From NCBI RefSeq assembly GCF_012958305.1, contig NZ_JABBYO010000005.1:1-64000 (forward strand): DNA of 64,000 nt, given 5' to 3'. This DNA comes from Tautonia rosea (GTDB lineage: Bacteria; Planctomycetota; Planctomycetia; Isosphaerales; Isosphaeraceae). The stretch's first letter is position 1. The number at the start of each line of letters is the position of its first letter. The notes below the pieces were generated by a model, which worked only from the letters and a program-made list of their open reading frames with translations, ran no database searches and was not told the DNA's origin. Both the position numbers and the translations under genes were made by a program. This document shows positions 19,173-29,407 of this stretch, piece after piece.

Positions 19173-20057
19173 GTGTCAGACGTGCTCGAAGGGGCCGCCC
19201 CCGAGGACCTGGAGCACCCGGTTGATAATGCGCCGGTGCGGTCCTTTGCCCACAATGGAATGACAATCGAAGGCTACTCGCGGGCCGCCGTGCAGACCTA
19301 CTGGCGGGTGCCGGAGCTGAAGCTCGGGTTCGACCTCGGCTTGCAGCCCTGGAGCTTCATGAGCACGCCGACCTGGTTCGTCTCGCACGGGCACCTCGAC
19401 CACATCGCCGCCCTGCCGGTCTACGTGGCCCGCCGCCGCCTGATGAAGATGGAACCGCCGACGATCTACATGCCGACCGAGGTGGTCGAGCCGGCCCATG
19501 CATTGCTCCGCGCCTGTCAGCGGCTCGATCGGGGAAAACAACTGGCGAACCTGGTCGGGCTGGAGCCAGGCATGGAGGTGCAGCTTGGCCGCGATCTGAT
19601 CGTCTCGGCCGTCGCGACGAAGCATACGATCCCGTCGCTCGGCTACATTGTCTGGGAGCGCCGGAAGAAACTCTTGCCTGAGTATCACGGCCTCTCCGGC
19701 CCCGAAATCCGAGACCTCCGCCTCTCGGGAACCGAGGTGACGAAGGAGATTCGGCTGGCTCGCCTCGCCTACCTCGGCGATACGAACCCAGTGGGACTTG
19801 ACTCGAACCCCGAGGCGTTCGAAGCCGAGGTGCTCATCCTGGAAATGACCTTCGTCGCCAAGGGGGAACGGCCCGACCGCATCCACAAGTACGGCCACAT
19901 GCACCTTGATGACTTCGTGGCCCGCGCCGACCGCTTCAAGAACGACTGGATCATCGCCTCTCACTTCTCGACCCGACTGCACCCCGACCTGATCCAGAAG
20001 ATCGTGACTCGCACCCTGCCCGACGGTCTTCGCGATCGAGTGAAGATCTGGCTTTAA
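19173..20057 (+). CDS. RNase Z-like metallo-beta-lactamase-fold hydrolase
   Basis: A 294-residue protein with the metal-binding motif SHGHLDH (H72, H74, D76, H77), a downstream aspartate in YLGDTNP and later histidines in KYGHMHLDDF and IASHFSTR. This arrangement matches tRNA 3'-processing endonuclease (tRNase Z, short form) and related MBL hydrolases, which remove 3' trailers from pre-tRNA using two zinc ions. The GTG start at 19173 is preferred because AAGGACGGAAAG directly precedes it; the longer open frame upstream lies opposite the PfkB-like gene. A TATCAT at 19121-19126 may be its -10 box. Exact substrate not proven by sequence. Confidence 0.85.
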   Translation: MSDVLEGAAPEDLEHPVDNAPVRSFAHNGMTIEGYSRAAVQTYWRVPELKLGFDLGLQPWSFMSTPTWFVSHGHLDHIAALPVYVARRRLMKMEPPTIYMPTEVVEPAHALLRACQRLDRGKQLANLVGLEPGMEVQLGRDLIVSAVATKHTIPSLGYIVWERRKKLLPEYHGLSGPEIRDLRLSGTEVTKEIRLARLAYLGDTNPVGLDSNPEAFEAEVLILEMTFVAKGERPDRIHKYGHMHLDDFVARADRFKNDWIIASHFSTRLHPDLIQKIVTRTLPDGLRDRVKIWL

Positions 20058-20099
20058 GGCGGGCCTGGAACCGGTTGAAGCCGAGGAAACGTGCAACCC

Positions 20100-20411
20100 T
20101 CAAACGCTCACCCAGACCCAGCCCTCTCGGACCTCGACCGGAACGCAAGAGACCCCCTCGTCAGGCCTTCCTCCTCCAAGACACCGGCCGTCGATCAGGG
20201 AAAAGCGCCACCGGTGCAAGGGGCAAACGACCGCTCCGTCCTCGACCCAACCGCTCCCGAGCGAAGCCCCGGCATGCGGACAGGCATCCTGGATCGCGAC
20301 GATCCGATCGCCGTCCCGGAAGACCGAAATCACCCAATCGTCGAGGCGAACCACTCGCCCCCGGCCTTCGGGAACCTCCGAAACCCGACAGACGGCGACC
20401 GATCGTCCCAC
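20100..20411 (-). CDS. Rieske [2Fe-2S] domain protein
   Basis: A stand-alone Rieske ferredoxin-like protein of 103 residues. The cluster ligands are C44-x-H46 (ACPHAG) and C63-x2-H66 (VCPLHRW), spaced 16 residues apart, and the strand-rich fold with VVRLDDWVISVFRDGD resembles the small nitrite reductase subunit NirD and dioxygenase ferredoxins. It would shuttle single electrons in the cytoplasm. The GTG start at 20411 has GGAG 7 bases upstream; the frame extends upstream to 20543 but that part overlaps the start of the divergent gene. No partner reductase or oxygenase is adjacent. Confidence 0.85.
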   Translation of the reverse strand: MGRSVAVCRVSEVPEGRGRVVRLDDWVISVFRDGDRIVAIQDACPHAGASLGSGWVEDGAVVCPLHRWRFSLIDGRCLGGGRPDEGVSCVPVEVREGWVWVSV

Positions 20412-20541
20412 AGCCTTGCTCCATGATCGATCCAGTATTCTCGGCGAACGAAACCCTTCGGAGTTGCTGATCTGACGGTTGTCTGGGTATCGTAGGGGAG
20501 CGTGATTCCCTTCGGAAGAGATTCCTTGGCCTGAGGACGCC

Positions 20542-21468
20542 ATGCCGTCGCGACGCCGATTTCTGGGGGGCCTGGTGGCCTCGGCGGCGACTTCCTGGGT
20601 TTCGGGGTGCGATCTGGGTCGGGAATCCTACCCGGAATTGGTCTGGGGGATCCACGGCACCAAGCCCGGCTGGTTGCAAAAACCTCGGGTGGCAGCCTTC
20701 GACGCAGACGACCTGCTCTACATCGCCGACCTGACCGACCGCATTCAGGTCTTCGATCGGGACGGCACCTTTTTACGGCACTGGCGGACCCCCGACCTGA
20801 ACATCGACGGTCCGAGCGGATTGACGGTCGATCGTCTGGGACGCGTTCTGGTGGCCGATACCCATTTCTACCGGATCCTCGTTTATGATCGGTACGGGTC
20901 GCTCCTGTTCCAGATTGGCGACGGCATTCAGGGATCGACCCCCGGCCGGTTCGACTACCCGACCGACGTGGTGATCGACCGCGACGGCTGCTTCTATATC
21001 AGTGAGTACGGCGAGAACGACCGCATTCAGGTCTTTTCTCCCGAGGGGGAATGGCTCAGACAGTGGGGAGGGCATGGGCACCGCCCCGGTCAGTTTGTCC
21101 GGCCGGCGGCGCTCGACATCGACGAGGAGGATCGCCTTTACGTCGCCGACGCCTGCAACCATCGCATCCAGATCTTCGACACCCAGGGGGAACTGATCGA
21201 CCTCTGGGGTTCCCGAGGCTCCGAACCCGGCCAGATCAACTACGCCTACGACGTTGCCATTGGGCCGGATGGTCATCTTTCCGTCTGCGAGTACGCGAAC
21301 TGCCGCGTTCAGAAGTTTACCCGAGACGGCCGATCGCTCGGCACCTGGGGACGTCCCGGTCGCGGCCCTGGAGAGTTGAACAACCCTTGGGCGTTAGCGG
21401 TCGACAGTCAGGGGGCCGTCTCGGTGATCGACTCAAATAACCATCGTGTCCAGCGGTTCCGATTCTGA
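20542..21468 (+). CDS. NHL-repeat beta-propeller lipoprotein (Tat-type signal)
   Basis: A 308-residue exported protein. The N-terminus MPSRRRFLGGLVASAATSW carries a twin-arginine pattern and is followed by VSGC, a lipobox, so export through Tat and lipid anchoring is likely. The body is six NHL-like repeats of about 45-50 residues, each with a DGxLYIAD-like strand and a RIQVFD strand (DLTDRIQVFDRDG, ACNHRIQIFDTQG, NNHRVQRF). NHL propellers bind proteins or ligands and form part of some lyases, but no catalytic module is attached. It lies 66 bases upstream of the vWA operon and could be its first gene. Confidence 0.88.
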   Translation: MPSRRRFLGGLVASAATSWVSGCDLGRESYPELVWGIHGTKPGWLQKPRVAAFDADDLLYIADLTDRIQVFDRDGTFLRHWRTPDLNIDGPSGLTVDRLGRVLVADTHFYRILVYDRYGSLLFQIGDGIQGSTPGRFDYPTDVVIDRDGCFYISEYGENDRIQVFSPEGEWLRQWGGHGHRPGQFVRPAALDIDEEDRLYVADACNHRIQIFDTQGELIDLWGSRGSEPGQINYAYDVAIGPDGHLSVCEYANCRVQKFTRDGRSLGTWGRPGRGPGELNNPWALAVDSQGAVSVIDSNNHRVQRFRF

Positions 21469-21534
21469 CTCCGCTGCGATCGGACCCTCGTGGCGGGACT
21501 GCCCGGCCGGGATGACGACAGAGGATCTCTTGCC

Positions 21535-24500
21535 ATGCTCGACAGCCTCGGGACGCTCCGGCTCACTTTTCTGGAGCCCTGGTGGTTGCTCTTGATTCCC
21601 GTCCTGCTTCCGCCGCTCGTGCTGCTCAGTACGAGAAGCCTGGCGGGTCTGGGGTCGGTTCGTCGGTTGATCGCCATCGTCCTGCGCGGGAGCGTCGTCA
21701 CCCTGCTTGCGCTCGCGCTGGCCGACCCGCAGCTTGTCCGCCGGAATGAATCGCTGACGACCATCTTCCTGCTCGATGCCTCGCGATCGATTCCGGGCGA
21801 CCTTCAGGGGCCCATGCTGGAGTTCATCAACCGCGCCATCAGTCAGCACCAGCGCCCTGGAGACCGGGCCGGCGTGGTCGTCTTCGGCAAGGAGTCGAAG
21901 GTTGAGAGCCCCCCTGCCCCGTATACCGAGACCTTATCCGGCATCCAGAGCACGATCGACACCGAGTACACCGACCTCGGCTCGGCCCTGAAGCTCGCCT
22001 TGGCGACCTTCCCCGACGATTCGGCCCGGCGAATCGTCGTCGTCTCGGACGGCAACGAGAACCGAGGCACCGCCTATGAACAGGCGCTCGCCGCCGCTGG
22101 GCTCGACGTGCAGATCGACGTCTTGCCGGTCGATTACCTTTACGACCGCGAGGTCCTGGTCGAGAAGATTGCCTTGCCCCCCGACGTGAAGAAGGGGGAA
22201 ACGGTCAACATCAACGTTGTCGTTCGCGCTTCGGCTCCGGCTCGGGGGCGATTGGAAGTCTATCAAAGGGCCGACAACTCCACGATTCCGATCGACACGC
22301 TGAACGAGGTTGAGCTCCAACGCGGAGTGAACGTCTTCCGGATCAAGCAAGACATTACCGATCCGAATTTTTACACGTATCTTGCTCAGTTCATCCCCGA
22401 GGAAGATCTCCGCCGCGGCTACCGGGCCGACCGCGCCATGAACAACATGGCCGAGGCGTTCACCCAGTACCGGGGCGAGGCCAATGTACTGTTGATCGAA
22501 GGCACGGCGAACGAGCACGAATCGCTGGTCGAGGCCCTGAGATCGAAGGAACTGGCTGTCACCAGCCTTGCCGCGGGAGACGTGACCGGCGCCGGGCTCG
22601 TGGGCGGTGATCCCTTGCCGACCGACCTGGCCGAATTGCAGAAATACGATGCCATTATCCTTGCCAATGTTCCCAAGGACGCCTTCACCGACCAGCAACA
22701 AGACCTGATCGCCACCGCCGTGCAGGATCAGGGGATCGGCCTGATCATGGTCGGCGGCGACCGCTCGTTCGGCGCCGGCGGCTGGATGAATACGCCGATC
22801 GAAAAAGCCTTGCCGGTCGATATGCAAATCCCTTCCCTGAAGGTCAAGGGCAAGGCGGCGATGGTGATGATCATGCACGCCAGCGAGATCCCCGAGGGGA
22901 ACTACTGGCAGGCGGTCGTCGCCCAGGAGGCGCTCAAGACCCTCTCCAGCTACGACTACGCCGGCCTGACCTACTGGTCGGGTCAGGAAGCCTGGCTATT
23001 CACCCTCCGCGAGATCGGTCCATCGAAGCCGGCGATGCTCCGGGCTATCGACCGCATGACCCCCGGCGACGCCCCTGACTTCAACCCGTTGCTCATCATG
23101 TCGTTGCGAGGCTTGCGGCAGAAGACCGACGCGATGTCGAAGCACATTGTGGTCATCTCCGACGGCGACCCGGCGGCACCCACGGCCCAGGTGATCAACC
23201 AGCTCAAGGCCGCGAAGATCACCGTGACGACCGTCTTGACCGCTGCTCACGGCAACGACCTGCGATCACTTCAAGTGATGCAGCAATTGGCCGAGGCGAC
23301 CAACGGCCGCTTCTACAACGTGACGAATCCGAAAGCCTTGCCTCGGATCTATCAGAAAGAAGCACGCTTGATCTCTCGACCGTTGATCTTCGAAGGCCCT
23401 CCTCCGGCCTGGACACCATCAATGGTGTACCAGAGCGAGCCATTGCTCGGCTTGCCCCAGGACCTGCCACCGATCAGCGGCCTGGTCCTGAGCAGCGTGA
23501 AGGAGAACGAGCTGGTTGAGGTCCCCATCGTCTCCCCGAACCCGGCGGGTCAGCTCAACCCGGTGCTGGCCCACTGGAGCTACGGCCTTGGTCGATCCGT
23601 GGCGTTCACGTCCGATGCCGGACAAAAGTGGGCGACGGAGTGGGCGAGCTGGGAGAATTACTCCGCCTTCTGGTCGCAATTGGTTCGCTGGGCGCTTCGG
23701 CCTGTCGATCGCGGCAATCTGAATGTCTCGCTCCGTCGTGAGGAAGGGCGAATCAAGGTGGTCGTCGATGCCGTCGACGCACAGAACGAGTTTCTGAACT
23801 TCCTCCAGTTTCAGGGGATCGTGAACCGGCCGAACCGAGAACTCAACGCGCCGGGAGAATCGGTCGAACTGGTTCAGGTGGCCCCCGGCAAGTACGAAGG
23901 GACGATCGAGAACGCCGAGGCTCGTGGCAACTACTTCGTGACCCTCGGTTATCGAGGCCCCGACGGAGCGCAGGGGATTCTGACGACCGGCCTCTCCGTC
24001 CCTTACTCGGACGAGTACCGCGACCTCCGCTCCAACCCCGTCCTGCTTGAAAGTCTGGCCGATGCCACCGGCGGTGAGGTTTTCTCGTGGGTGACCAATC
24101 CCGATGGCCGCCCCAGCGGCGAGCGAACGGCCGCCCGAGCCGACGTCTTCCGACGTGATTCGAACGTCCAGCCTCCGCGCACCTATCGGCCGATCTGGCA
24201 CTGGATGCTCTTTAGCGCGGCCTTGATCTTCGTCGGTGACGTGGGTGTCCGCCGCATTGCCCCCGATTTTGCCCGGATGCGACGAAGTGTTGCCGATGCG
24301 TTGAAGACGCTCCGGGGCAAGGAGGTTGCCCCCCGCGAGGAGTACATCGAGAAGCTTAAGAGCCGCAAGCTGGAGGTCGGCCAGCAGATCGACCGCTCTC
24401 GCGGAGCCACCCGGTTCGAGCCTCCCGCCTCGGCGCCGCCGACCGGTGCCGTCAGCCCAACGGCTTCAACCGGTGTTGTTCCCGATCGCCCCCGCTCGGC

Positions 24501-24654
24501 TCCCGAGGCGCGGCCCGGCGGCGGCCTCGGCACCGATGCTCCCACGCAGAAGCCCGGCGAGGAGTCATACACCAATCGCCTTCTCAAGGCCAAGAAGAAG
24601 GTCTGGGAAGAGCGCGAGCAGGACAAGGACAACCCCTCGGGGCGGTCCTCCTGA
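21535..24654 (+). CDS. Large membrane protein with vWA and glutamine-amidotransferase-like domains
   Basis: About 1039 residues. Two N-terminal membrane helices (WWLLLIPVLLPPLVLL and VVTLLALALADPQL) precede a von Willebrand factor A domain whose metal site DASRS lies near residue 80. A class I glutamine-amidotransferase-like fold follows (VLLIEGTANEH to GLIMVGGDRSFGAGGW), then a second vWA-like stretch (IVVISDGDPAAPTAQV), a beta-rich extracytoplasmic region, one more membrane helix and a Pro-rich cytoplasmic tail. Such proteins accompany MoxR/DUF58 systems in planctomycetes. GAGGA lies 9 bases before ATG 21535. It is the first large gene of the operon. Confidence 0.9.
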   Translation: MLDSLGTLRLTFLEPWWLLLIPVLLPPLVLLSTRSLAGLGSVRRLIAIVLRGSVVTLLALALADPQLVRRNESLTTIFLLDASRSIPGDLQGPMLEFINRAISQHQRPGDRAGVVVFGKESKVESPPAPYTETLSGIQSTIDTEYTDLGSALKLALATFPDDSARRIVVVSDGNENRGTAYEQALAAAGLDVQIDVLPVDYLYDREVLVEKIALPPDVKKGETVNINVVVRASAPARGRLEVYQRADNSTIPIDTLNEVELQRGVNVFRIKQDITDPNFYTYLAQFIPEEDLRRGYRADRAMNNMAEAFTQYRGEANVLLIEGTANEHESLVEALRSKELAVTSLAAGDVTGAGLVGGDPLPTDLAELQKYDAIILANVPKDAFTDQQQDLIATAVQDQGIGLIMVGGDRSFGAGGWMNTPIEKALPVDMQIPSLKVKGKAAMVMIMHASEIPEGNYWQAVVAQEALKTLSSYDYAGLTYWSGQEAWLFTLREIGPSKPAMLRAIDRMTPGDAPDFNPLLIMSLRGLRQKTDAMSKHIVVISDGDPAAPTAQVINQLKAAKITVTTVLTAAHGNDLRSLQVMQQLAEATNGRFYNVTNPKALPRIYQKEARLISRPLIFEGPPPAWTPSMVYQSEPLLGLPQDLPPISGLVLSSVKENELVEVPIVSPNPAGQLNPVLAHWSYGLGRSVAFTSDAGQKWATEWASWENYSAFWSQLVRWALRPVDRGNLNVSLRREEGRIKVVVDAVDAQNEFLNFLQFQGIVNRPNRELNAPGESVELVQVAPGKYEGTIENAEARGNYFVTLGYRGPDGAQGILTTGLSVPYSDEYRDLRSNPVLLESLADATGGEVFSWVTNPDGRPSGERTAARADVFRRDSNVQPPRTYRPIWHWMLFSAALIFVGDVGVRRIAPDFARMRRSVADALKTLRGKEVAPREEYIEKLKSRKLEVGQQIDRSRGATRFEPPASAPPTGAVSPTASTGVVPDRPRSAPEARPGGGLGTDAPTQKPGEESYTNRLLKAKKKVWEEREQDKDNPSGRSS

Positions 24655-24751
24655 GTGATTACTTCCCCAAAGGCCGCCCCATCGCCCGACGTATCCGATT
24701 CTCCGGTTCTCGAAACTCGAAAGCACACGATCCCGCACCCGGAACCTCACC

Positions 24752-25780
<1,029 letters not shown>

Positions 25781-25890
25781 GCAACGCGAGGACCTGATTG
25801 TCTCCCTGATGGTTCAACAGCCGTTGGTTTCGCCTCCTGAATCCTCCTCGACGTTGATCTTCCCAACGCTCCCCGCGTGATGCCGTTTCC

Positions 25891-26262
25891 ATGGCCAGTC
25901 AGCACGACATTTACGACCCGCCTCCTTCCGGTACCTCCTGGATGCCGCCGAGAAACGAGCCGCTCACCTTCACCCGAGGGGATCTGGCGTGCTTGCTCGT
26001 GCTCGGTGCATTGGTTCTCAGTGGTGCGGTGGTGGCATTCGTGTTTGAAGCACTACTGGGCATTCTTGTTCTCATCGGTGGTTCGCTCGTGGTGCTGGAA
26101 AGCTGGTACACGGCCCTCGGCTTTCTCAGCCGAAGGCCCACCGACCAGACCTGGCAGCGCGTGGTGATCATCCTGGCGGCCCTGGTGCCCTGGATCGTCG
26201 GGCTTGGCCTGTCGGCGGCCTTGATGATCGGGTTGTTCGTCTTGACGGATATCGCCGCATGA
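25891..26262 (+). CDS. Small membrane protein within the MoxR/DUF58 operon
   Basis: A 123-residue protein with a Pro-rich, Tyr-containing N-terminal tail (HDIYDPPPSG) and three or four hydrophobic segments (ACLLVLGALVLSGAVVAFVF, LLGILVLIGGSLVVLESWY, VVIILAALVPWIVGLGLSAA). No family recognised. It lies between moxR and DUF58 genes in the same direction with short gaps, so it is probably co-expressed and membrane-resident with the complex. Confidence 0.7.
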   Translation: MASQHDIYDPPPSGTSWMPPRNEPLTFTRGDLACLLVLGALVLSGAVVAFVFEALLGILVLIGGSLVVLESWYTALGFLSRRPTDQTWQRVVIILAALVPWIVGLGLSAALMIGLFVLTDIAA

Positions 26263-26325
26263 TCATGCCTTTCATCGCTTGTGGCCTGCGACGAAGACTT
26301 CCTGTGTCCTGAGGCGGTTCCTCAA

Positions 26326-27219
26326 ATGTCCACCGCAACACCCTCTCCGCTGCTCGACCCCGAGTTTCTCACAAAGCTTGAGCAACTCGAATTGATCAGC
26401 AGGAAGATCTTCGTCGGCCGCATGAAAGGCGAGCGACGGAGCAAGCGGCGCGGCTCGTCGGTCGAGTTCGCCGACCACCGCAATTACTCCGTCGGTGACG
26501 ATCTCCGTCACATCGATTGGAACGTCTACGGCAGGCTTGATAAGCTCTTTTTGAAACTGTTTCTTGAAGAAGAAGACCTTCATTTCTACACGCTAGTCGA
26601 TACAAGCCTCTCCATGGACTTCGGAGAGCCGACCAAGCTGCACTATGCCAAGCAGGTGGCCGCGGCCCTGTCGTTTATCGGCCTGGTCAACCACGACCGA
26701 ATCGTTGTCGACTCGTTCAGCAGCGTTCTTGAGCCGGGACTCTCCAGCGTTCGGGGCCGATCCCAAATGTGGCGTGTGGTGCAATACCTCGATCAACTCC
26801 AGGCCCACGGCAGCAGCGATCTGACCGCCGCCACCCGATCCTTCGCCATCAAGCACCCTGGGAAGGGGATCGTTGTCGTCATCTCCGACTTCATGGATAA
26901 GCGTGGCTATGAGGATGCGTTACGCTACCTGCTCGCCCGAGACATGGATATCTACGTCGTCCAGGTGCTCAGCCGGGAAGAAGTCGAGCCCGAACTGACC
27001 GGCGACCTGCGCCTCGTCGATTGCGAAGACGACGACGAGGCTGAAATCACGGTCAGCGCTCCGCTTCTAAAACGCTACAAGGAGACCCTCGACGCTTACG
27101 TCGGCGGCTTCCGAGAGTGGTGCACCCGACGCGGCATCTCACACATCTTTACGACCAACCACGCTCCCTTCGATAAGCTGATCCTGAATTACTTGCGCGA
27201 GCGAGGGCTCGTCAAGTGA
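26326..27219 (+). CDS. DUF58 domain protein
   Basis: A soluble protein of 297 residues with the DUF58 hallmark sequence VEFADHRNYSVGDDLRHIDWNVYGRLDKL near residues 45-75, followed by a vWA-like fold with LVDTSLSM (residues 88-95) and VVVISDFMDKRGYEDAL. DUF58 proteins are the usual partners of MoxR ATPases. ATG 26326 is preferred to an upstream GTG at 26281 because GAGG precedes it. It shares a reading direction with all operon members; its stop overlaps a possible GTG start of the next gene. Confidence 0.92.
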   Translation: MSTATPSPLLDPEFLTKLEQLELISRKIFVGRMKGERRSKRRGSSVEFADHRNYSVGDDLRHIDWNVYGRLDKLFLKLFLEEEDLHFYTLVDTSLSMDFGEPTKLHYAKQVAAALSFIGLVNHDRIVVDSFSSVLEPGLSSVRGRSQMWRVVQYLDQLQAHGSSDLTAATRSFAIKHPGKGIVVVISDFMDKRGYEDALRYLLARDMDIYVVQVLSREEVEPELTGDLRLVDCEDDDEAEITVSAPLLKRYKETLDAYVGGFREWCTRRGISHIFTTNHAPFDKLILNYLRERGLVK

Positions 27220-27242
27220 TAGCGATCGCGGAGGCCGGTCCG

Positions 27243-29390
27243 ATGTTCCTTCTGGCTCAGGCGAACCCTCTCGGAGGGTTGAACCTTCAGTTCGACCCCC
27301 CGGTCCCCTGGTCTTCGGCCTGGGGGCCGACCTTCTGGGCGATCCTGGTTGGGGTGCCGGTCACGATCATCCTGCTCTACTTCCTCAAGCTGCGCCGAAA
27401 GCCGGTCCAGGTCCCCAGCACGTTTCTCTGGAAGCGGAGCATGGAGGATCTTCATGTCAACAGTCTCTTTCAACGACTGAGACGAAATCTCCTGCTTTTT
27501 CTCCAATTGATGACCGTGTTCCTCGTGCTCTTCGCCCTGCTCGGTCCTCAAATGAAAGGCAGCACCCGAGTCGGTCAGCGCTACGTGATCGCCATTGATA
27601 CTTCCGCAAGCATGGCCGCCACCGACATCCGGCCCAATCGGCTTGACGAGGCCAGGAAACGAGCCCTCGATCTCGTCGATTCGATGGGATCGAATGATCT
27701 CGCAATGGTCATTTCTTTTTCCGATACGGCTCGTGTTGTCTCGACATATACGGGAAACAAGGTTCAGCTTCGTGAACGGATTGCCTCCATCCGGCCCAGC
27801 CGCGCCGGAACCTCGTTGCGCGAGGCGCTCGAGGTCGCCGCCGGCCTGGCCAACCCGTCGAAGCAATTCGGCGAAGGTGAGATCGCGAGCGAAGTCCAGC
27901 CTCCTCGGTTGATGATCTACACCGATGGCGGCTTTCCCGATGTTGAAGGCTTCAGCCTCGGTAACCTGATTCCCGAGATCGTGGTCCTCGGTCAGCCTCC
28001 GGTCCTGAGCCCCTCGACCCCTGCCGCGACCGACGAGGAGACCGTCGATCCCACCACTCCTCCGTCGAACAATGTCGCCATCCTTGCCCTGCAAACCGCT
28101 CGCAACGAGGAGCGCCCCGACCAGATTCAGTTGTTTGGCCGTGTGCGGAATTATCGTGATGAGCCGATTGAGACGATTGCCCGCTTGCTTCGTCACGAGC
28201 TGGACGAGCCCATCAGCGAAGGCCGCCTGATCGACGCCATTGAGATTTCCTTGCCCGCCCGAGGCTCTCGCTCCTTCAAGTTCGACCTGCCCGACCCCGG
28301 CCCAGTGGGGCTCGAGGTCCGGCTCGACCTGCAAGATGACCTCGAACAAGACAATCATGCCTATGCCGCGATCGGTCGCCCTCGGCAAGCTCGCGTCCTG
28401 GTTGTCACGTCCGGCAATCGTTATCTGCTCAATGCCCTGACCACCGCCACGGCCGGCGATGCCGCAGAGGTCGTTGAGATTCGTCCCGACGATCTCGAAA
28501 CCGACGACATCCAGCGTGCGTTGCTTGCGGGACTTTATGATCTGATCATCTTCGACCGCGTTGCTCCGAGCGACCCTCCCGTCGGCAATACCCTTTACCT
28601 TGGTGCCATGCCCCCCGGCGAGACATTCGAACGTGCTCGACTGGTTGAAGCGCCGATCGTGCTCGACTGGGACATCACTCATCCCATGTTGCAATACGTC
28701 CGCGACCTGCCGCTCGTCTTGATTCGAGAAGCCCGCGTCGTCGATCCCCCTCCAGGCTCGACGACCTTGATCGAGAGTGACAAGGGGCCGATTGCCTTTG
28801 TCACTCCTCGGGAAGGGTATTCCGACGCGGTCGTCGGTTTCTCAATCTATGGGGAGGAGCGGGCCTTGAACACCGACTGGCACACGAAGCTCAGTTTCCC
28901 GGTCTTTCTCTACAACACCTTGCGATTTCTCGGCAACGTCGAGGAAGGGCTCGGTGATCAGGTGCAGCGTCCCGGCCAGCCGGTCGTTTTACGGGCGGCT
29001 CCGACAGCAGATGAAATCACGATCGACCCTCCCCAGGGGCCTTCGATCGACGTTCGCCGTTCCGATCTCGGAACCTTCGTCTTCAACACGGCGAACGAAC
29101 CAGGGCTTTACCGCGTTTCCTGGGGAAGCGACGACGCGATCGAGCGCAGCGTGTTTGCCGTCAATCTGTTCGACGCTCGGGAAAGTAACCTTGCCCCTCG
29201 GGGCATTCCTCCCGAAGGTGTGACTGCTCGGGAGGCCGAACCTTACCTCATCAAGATCGGTTACACCGAGGTCGCCGGTACCCGGACCTCACAACCGGCC
29301 CGCCTCGACCGATGGTGGTGGCTGGCCCTGGGCGCGCTCGGCTTCGTCCTGGTTGAGTGGTATATCTATAACCGACGTGTCTACATCTGA
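27243..29390 (+). CDS. BatA-type membrane protein with vWA domain
   Basis: About 715 residues. It begins with a short N-terminal stretch, a membrane helix (FWAILVGVPVTIILLYFLKL), a linker RRKPVQVPSTFLW typical of BatA (aerotolerance regulator) N-termini and a second helix. A vWA domain follows with the MIDAS motif DTSAS near residue 120. The rest is an extracytoplasmic beta-rich region and a final membrane helix with a short cytoplasmic end. Two starts compete: ATG 27243 with GGAGG 8 bases upstream, and GTG 27216 overlapping the DUF58 stop with GAGGG 8 bases upstream. It ends the operon. Confidence 0.88.
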   Translation: MFLLAQANPLGGLNLQFDPPVPWSSAWGPTFWAILVGVPVTIILLYFLKLRRKPVQVPSTFLWKRSMEDLHVNSLFQRLRRNLLLFLQLMTVFLVLFALLGPQMKGSTRVGQRYVIAIDTSASMAATDIRPNRLDEARKRALDLVDSMGSNDLAMVISFSDTARVVSTYTGNKVQLRERIASIRPSRAGTSLREALEVAAGLANPSKQFGEGEIASEVQPPRLMIYTDGGFPDVEGFSLGNLIPEIVVLGQPPVLSPSTPAATDEETVDPTTPPSNNVAILALQTARNEERPDQIQLFGRVRNYRDEPIETIARLLRHELDEPISEGRLIDAIEISLPARGSRSFKFDLPDPGPVGLEVRLDLQDDLEQDNHAYAAIGRPRQARVLVVTSGNRYLLNALTTATAGDAAEVVEIRPDDLETDDIQRALLAGLYDLIIFDRVAPSDPPVGNTLYLGAMPPGETFERARLVEAPIVLDWDITHPMLQYVRDLPLVLIREARVVDPPPGSTTLIESDKGPIAFVTPREGYSDAVVGFSIYGEERALNTDWHTKLSFPVFLYNTLRFLGNVEEGLGDQVQRPGQPVVLRAAPTADEITIDPPQGPSIDVRRSDLGTFVFNTANEPGLYRVSWGSDDAIERSVFAVNLFDARESNLAPRGIPPEGVTAREAEPYLIKIGYTEVAGTRTSQPARLDRWWWLALGALGFVLVEWYIYNRRVYI

Positions 29391-29407
29391 CGATTCCGCT
29401 CAACGGA

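Noticed and set aside
27189-28694. 501-codon minus-strand frame opposite the BatA-like gene
   Set aside because: Antisense to a convincing vWA gene; no start signal.
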